Source of the DNA: Tachypleus tridentatus
Taxonomy: Eukaryota > Arthropoda > Merostomata > Xiphosura > Limulidae
Reading direction: 5' to 3'
DNA: 64,000 nucleotides
NCBI RefSeq assembly: GCF_004210375.1
Contig: NC_134830.1
Span: 63,111,576 to 63,175,575, forward strand
The first letter of the stretch is position 1; the number at the start of each line of letters is the position of its first letter. Shown piece after piece: positions 60,028 to 64,000 of this stretch. The translations under genes were made by a program, and so were the position numbers. A model generated the notes under the pieces. It made no database searches, had not been told where the DNA came from, and saw only the letters and a list, made by a program, of their open reading frames with translations.

Positions 60028-60225
60028 ACAGATTTAGGACGTGCGAATTGCAATCTGTGCGTTGCGGTTTCTAATTTCATCACCAAACATGGTTTCCCTT
60101 TCAATCGTGAGAACGTTATTATGTAATAGTTAATCATACTACTTGATTGGAATAACCCAAGAGTTGGTGGCGAGTCATATTGAATGCCTACCTTTCCCCC
60201 GATCAATCACTTCTAAATTAGAGAC
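60028..60225 (+). mobile_element. SINE-A relic
   Basis: GCGAATTGCAATCTGTGCG anticodon part, CACCAAACATGGTTTCCCTT and AACCCAAGAGTTGGTGGCG body. It explains the minus-strand open frame at 60206-59988. Confidence 0.7.
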
Positions 60226-60228
60226 CTT

Positions 60229-60343
60229 CCCCCAGTGGGTCATTGGTAAGTCTCAAGACTCATACTGCTGAAAAACTGGGTTTCGATACTCATATTTGGC
60301 ATAGAACAGACAGCCTTTTGTATAGCTTAACAAAAACCTAACT
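60229..60343 (+). mobile_element. SINE-C
   Basis: CCCCCAGTGGGTCATTGGTA head, GGGTTTCGATACTCATATTT and AGACAGCC module. Confidence 0.75.
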
Positions 60344-61137
60344 AACTATCTGAATTAGGGGCACCTAACAGCTTAAACCCAATTACGTTCAGTTTTTATC
60401 TTCTTTGTGGAATGTTTTAGAATCACGTATTTATATTTATTCAAACATAGTCTAAATGACAAATCTATATAACACTGACGTGCATTAAGTTTATAGTATA
60501 ACACTGACGTGCATTAAGTTTATAGTATACCCATCAGTCACAATGAAATACTTGTATAAGCTTCAGATGACGAAATATTTTTCTCTTATATGATGTAGTG
60601 GATGCGCATCATATACCATTAAAATTCATAACTAGATATTTAGAAGACAAATCTATTAATTTGAGATCGGTAGAAAATAGAAAGACATGGATTTTACTGA
60701 TGTACCATGTAATTTTACATATTTGTGATAAAATCTTGTGACATTGTTGTACGACGTTAGTTTTCAGAGGAAACGTTCTAAATCTGAACCAATAGAGAAG
60801 ACAACGAAGACCTGTTATATTGATAAGGTAAAAGCATGGGTTCTATGTCTACGCGTTAGTTTTCAGCTGAAACTTTCTGATTCTTGACCAATTAAAATTA
60901 TGCAAGACATCACTGTTTTGCCCAATGAAACCTCTTATTGTAATCTAAATTACTTTATTGTTAACAGTTATCAGAGTCAAGAAAAATATTTTACTAGAAT
61001 ATTTCTTTCGTTAATTTCTTAATATCGTCCTTTATGATTAATCGGTAATTTACAAATCATTAAAAATTAGTAATATATAGTCGTTTACCAGTGACGTGTA
61101 AATATAAGGTTTTATTAGATGTCAAAGAAACGCCTCT
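60344..61137. other. AT-rich spacer with a 29-bp duplication
   Basis: ATATGATG/CATCATAT around 60590-60615 forms a small palindrome. No gene. Confidence 0.5.
60468..60525. repeat. 29-bp perfect tandem duplication
   Basis: TATAACACTGACGTGCATTA and the following nine bases occur twice in a row. It is identical in both copies, so it is recent. Confidence 0.92.
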
Positions 61138-61257
61138 TTTCGGTTGCTCAGCTGTAAGTCTTATGGCTTATAACACCAAAAATATGGTTTAGATATCCGT
61201 GGTGGGCAGAGCACAGGTAACCCGTTGTGTAGCTCTGTGTTTAACAGCAAACAAAGA
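61138..61257 (+). mobile_element. SINE-C
   Basis: CGGTTGCTCAGCTGTAAGTC head, GATATCCGTGGTGGGCAGAG and GTGTAGCTCTGTGTTTAAC. Confidence 0.85.
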
Positions 61258-61372
61258 AGAGCCATTGAAATTTGATCCACAAAGACTGCTCTATGATTCA
61301 TGATGTAAATTTATAACGAAATTAAATTATTTGTATCACATTTATGTAAACATGAGTATCATGATTCTTGTC

Positions 61373-61497
61373 CCCCCCAGTGATTCAGCTGTTAGCCTAA
61401 GGCTTTATAATGCTACAAATAGGGGTTAAATACACGCTGTGAGAACAGAGCAGAAAAGCCATTGCACAACTTTGCGCTTTTGAAAAACAATTAAACA
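61373..61497 (+). mobile_element. SINE-C
   Basis: CCCCCAGTGATTCAGCTGTT head, AAGGCTTTATAATGCTACAA and ACAACTTTGCGCTTTTG. Confidence 0.75.
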
Positions 61498-61837
61498 ATC
61501 ATGATTCTTAAAATATAAACACTTCTGTTGAAAAACCGTGAGGACGGTTCACTGTTAACCCTGCATACTTGATTGTATCACACAACACTGTTTTCTTCTG
61601 TTGCTGAGATACTGTGAACATGAACCGTCATTCCAAAATGTTGCGCTTTCTGATGGACGCATCTTATTTAAATGAACAAGAACGTAATTTAAAATCACAA
61701 TAGACTTAAAAAGACAAATTAAAGTGGTAAAAATTGGTAACAGATGTTAATTTGTTATGTAATATTGTTGTTTTGTTAATCCCCGTAAGCATTTCAAAAT
61801 CCTTAGAAGCATAGAAGTAATTCGAAAGTAAACATCT
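61498..61837. other. AT-rich spacer
   Basis: Nothing recognisable. Confidence 0.5.
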
Positions 61838-61989
61838 TAGACTACTCTTTTACCAACTAATACTTGGATTGATCGTAACGTTATAACGCCTCCACGATTG
61901 AAAAGGCGAGCATATTTGGTGTGACGGAATTCCAACCCGCGACCCTCAGATTACTAGTCGAGCACCTTAACCACCTGCCCATGCCGGGC
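61838..61989 (-). mobile_element. SINE-A, 3'-truncated
   Basis: Body from GACTACTCTTTTACC to head CCTGCCCATGCCGGGC; the shared tail module is missing. Confidence 0.92.
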
Positions 61990-61999
61990 TTAAGGCCAC

Positions 62000-62111
62000 A
62001 TGTTGTTATTGTTTTGAATTAAGCACAAAGCTACACAATGGGCTATCTGTGCTCTGTCCACCACGGGTATCGAAACTCGGATTTTAGCATTGTAAGACCA
62101 CTGGGCCACTG
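62000..62111 (-). mobile_element. SINE-C inserted at the head end of a SINE-A
   Basis: Flanked by GGGCTTAAGGCCAC (61986-61999) and GGGCTTAAGACCAC (62112-62125). The duplication includes the last bases of the SINE-A, so the SINE-A was there first. Confidence 0.95.
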
Positions 62112-62165
62112 GGGCTTAAGACCACTTGCTAACAATTTAAAATATATATTGTTGAAAATTAAGGT

Positions 62166-62204
62166 AGAGTAAAATATATACACACACACACACACACATA
62201 TATG
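62166..62204. repeat. TA/CA microsatellite
   Basis: A run of TATA then CACACA then TATATG. It directly precedes the 5'-truncated SINE-A at 62208. Confidence 0.85.
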
Positions 62205-62207
62205 TCT

Positions 62208-62428
62208 ATATCCCCGTCACACCAAACATGCTCGCCCTTTCAGCCGTGGGGGCATTATAATGTGACGGTCAATCCCACTATTTGTTGGTAAAAGAGTAGC
62301 CCAAGAGTTGGCAGTGGGTGGTGATGACTAGTTGTCTTTCCTCTAGTCTTACACTGCAAAATTAGAAATGGCTAGCGCAGATAGTCCTCGTGTAGTTTTG
62401 CGCGAAATTCAAAAAGAGACAAACAAAT
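62208..62428 (+). mobile_element. SINE-A, head truncated at a microsatellite
   Basis: Starts at TATCCCCGTCACACC directly after the TA/CA run; body and tail complete. Confidence 0.93.
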
Positions 62429-63031
62429 ATATCTGTATGTTAATTTAAAAAAAATCACGTCATGAAGAATCCATTACAAAAGAATGAGACTTTGATATTC
62501 TGATTTATTAAGTAGTTATTACTTTCAGTTCAAATAAAACAATCCTTTAAAAATCAATGCTGTGAAATTCCCGGATGCTCTTCAGGGTAAAAATCTACAT
62601 AAATCAGAAAAAAATCCTGAAAATCGACTTTCAATAATTGAAGCAACTACAGCTTAAATAACAAAAGTAAAAATACAAAAGGTAGCATTTAAAAATATAA
62701 CAAAATATATAATTATCTTTAGCACAAAAATCATACGTATATTAAAAAAACATACTCGTATAATCCTTCAACTCATTTTGCAAGTTAGGTAAAATGTTCG
62801 AGAATATATTAAAGTTATTTATCACTTAAAACATTTATAGCATTTAAAATATAATCAAACATATTTTTATATTTTGTTTAGAAAATTGTTATTCTAGTAA
62901 AAATTAAAACCTTTTTTTTCAAAGACCTTAAAATTATCAGGATATTTCTGGACATATCCTGGCATCAACAGCAACCTCTTGCTTTCAAGGTACTCTTAAC
63001 TCTTACAAAAATATTATTCCTTAGCTTTCTT
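62429..63031. other. AT-rich spacer
   Basis: Nothing recognisable. Confidence 0.5.
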
Positions 63032-63041
63032 AAAGCGACCA

Positions 63042-63164
63042 CCCCTCAGTGGCTCAGCGGTATGTCTGCGGACTTACAACGCTAAAAACAGGGTTTCAAT
63101 TCTCGTCGTGGGTAGAGCACAGACAGCCTATTGTATATTTTCGTATTTAATTCAGAACAACAAT
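63042..63164 (+). mobile_element. SINE-C with target duplication
   Basis: Flanked by AAAGCGACCA (63032-63041) and AAAACGACCA (63165-63174). Confidence 0.93.
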
Positions 63165-63174
63165 AAAACGACCA

Positions 63175-63768
63175 TTTCTACTCCACAAATTTTATCTCCC
63201 ACGGTTTGATATGATATATTAAATTGTTCAAATTTATCAGAAATTAAATCCAGTTCTACATAAAGATCTCCCTGTTCATCATTTATTTTACTTTTGGGAG
63301 AAAAAACGTAATCTTAATTTCCTGTTAAATTATCACATCATTTGTTTAATTTTCTGTTAATATAAATATTACATCATTCGTATATTTATTTCATTAGATA
63401 TAAAATATTTTGAGTAAACGTTAATATTTCCTTGCTAACTTTAATTTAAGTTAAATTTGAATATTAACTGTTCTGATGTAAAATTTACACGTGCTGAATC
63501 AACATTTTAAAATTTTATATTGTTTTTTAGTAAACATTCTATACGTTTGTTGTCTTCGACCTTGAAGTTTCTAATCTTTCATAACTCCTAGTGTTATTTA
63601 TTTGTAAACTTTTTCGTACTTTTAACATTTATAATTTACATGAATTTATAATACTACTTTCATGCTGATTTCATGCAGTGATTTTATATTTTATGGGATA
63701 GATTAGCAACGTTGTTTGAACCATCAAGTTAAACAGTAAAACCACAAAACCGGAGTGAAAAATCAAAC
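63175..63768. other. AT-rich spacer
   Basis: Nothing recognisable. Confidence 0.5.
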
Positions 63769-63930
63769 GGCTCGGTATATATAATTTATGGGATAGATTC
63801 CTCTTCTTTCAGTCTGACAATGTTGGTAAAAGAGTACAAAATTCCTCTAGTCTGACAATGCAAAATTCGAGACGGCTAACGCAGGTAGCCCCCGTGTAGC
63901 TTTCCGCGAAATTGAAAAACAAACTAACTA
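63769..63930 (+). mobile_element. SINE-A, internally deleted
   Basis: A short head remnant (CGGCTCGGTATAT) is followed by partial body and the tail module GGTAGCCCCCGTGTAGC. Confidence 0.75.
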
Positions 63931-64000
63931 ACTGAAAAATGTTTGGTGAAAATAGTTTTTTATTCAAGATTTATTACATTATTTTGTTTGTAAACTGAAA

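Overview
The window looks like chromosomal DNA of an arthropod, most likely a chelicerate. The tRNA-headed SINE that fills it matches, from memory, a repeat I associate with horseshoe crabs (Xiphosura). That assignment is recollection and inference and was not checked. The DNA is AT-rich, has no operons or bacterial gene density, and its one recognisable host gene is split by an intron. Most open frames longer than 60 codons are chance frames or run through repeats.

The only host gene I can support lies on the minus strand between about 35325 and 31085. It is an odd-skipped-related (Osr/odd/bowl/sob) transcription factor with five C2H2 zinc fingers. A 286-codon exon (35325-34464) carries the N-terminal region, finger 1 and most of finger 2. 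A 2,988-bp phase-2 intron (34463-31476) cuts finger 2 between its two zinc-binding histidines. The last exon (31475-31085) carries the end of finger 2, fingers 3-5 and the C-terminal tail. The first exon or exons were not found.

The rest is repeats. I use local labels. SINE-A (about 37 copies, about 275 bp) has a tRNA-Thr-like head and a long body. SINE-B (about 11) and SINE-C (about 16) are short, about 115-130 bp, with tRNA-Val-like heads. SINE-D (about 6) is an old, strongly decayed relative of SINE-A. A, B and C share a similar 3' module containing AGATAGCCC and TAGCTTTG, although their heads differ. Many copies have target-site duplications of 7-14 bp. Other repeats are tandem arrays with 39-, 31-, 25-, about 100- and 35-bp units, a foldback element at 48716-48861, and a decayed, internally deleted mariner-like transposon at 48995-49900.

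Layout: 1-5 kb holds SINEs, a heat-shock-element/TATA/initiator cluster (2169-2303, possibly inside an LTR) and a GC-richer unknown block. At 5-10 kb there are tandem arrays. At 10-30 kb there is dense SINE sequence, including a duplicated segment (16855-17626 and 18296-18710) whose second copy preserves the empty sites of two SINE insertions. At 31-35 kb is the Osr-like gene with a SINE-filled intron. At 35-48 kb there is mostly quiet sequence with scattered SINEs. At 48-50 kb are the foldback element and the mariner relic. At 50-64 kb there are SINEs and the 35-bp array with repeated TGACGTC motifs.

I found no new gene system. The most informative signals are the empty-site paralogue, the shared SINE tail, the regulatory-motif arrays and the heat-shock-type promoter-like cluster.
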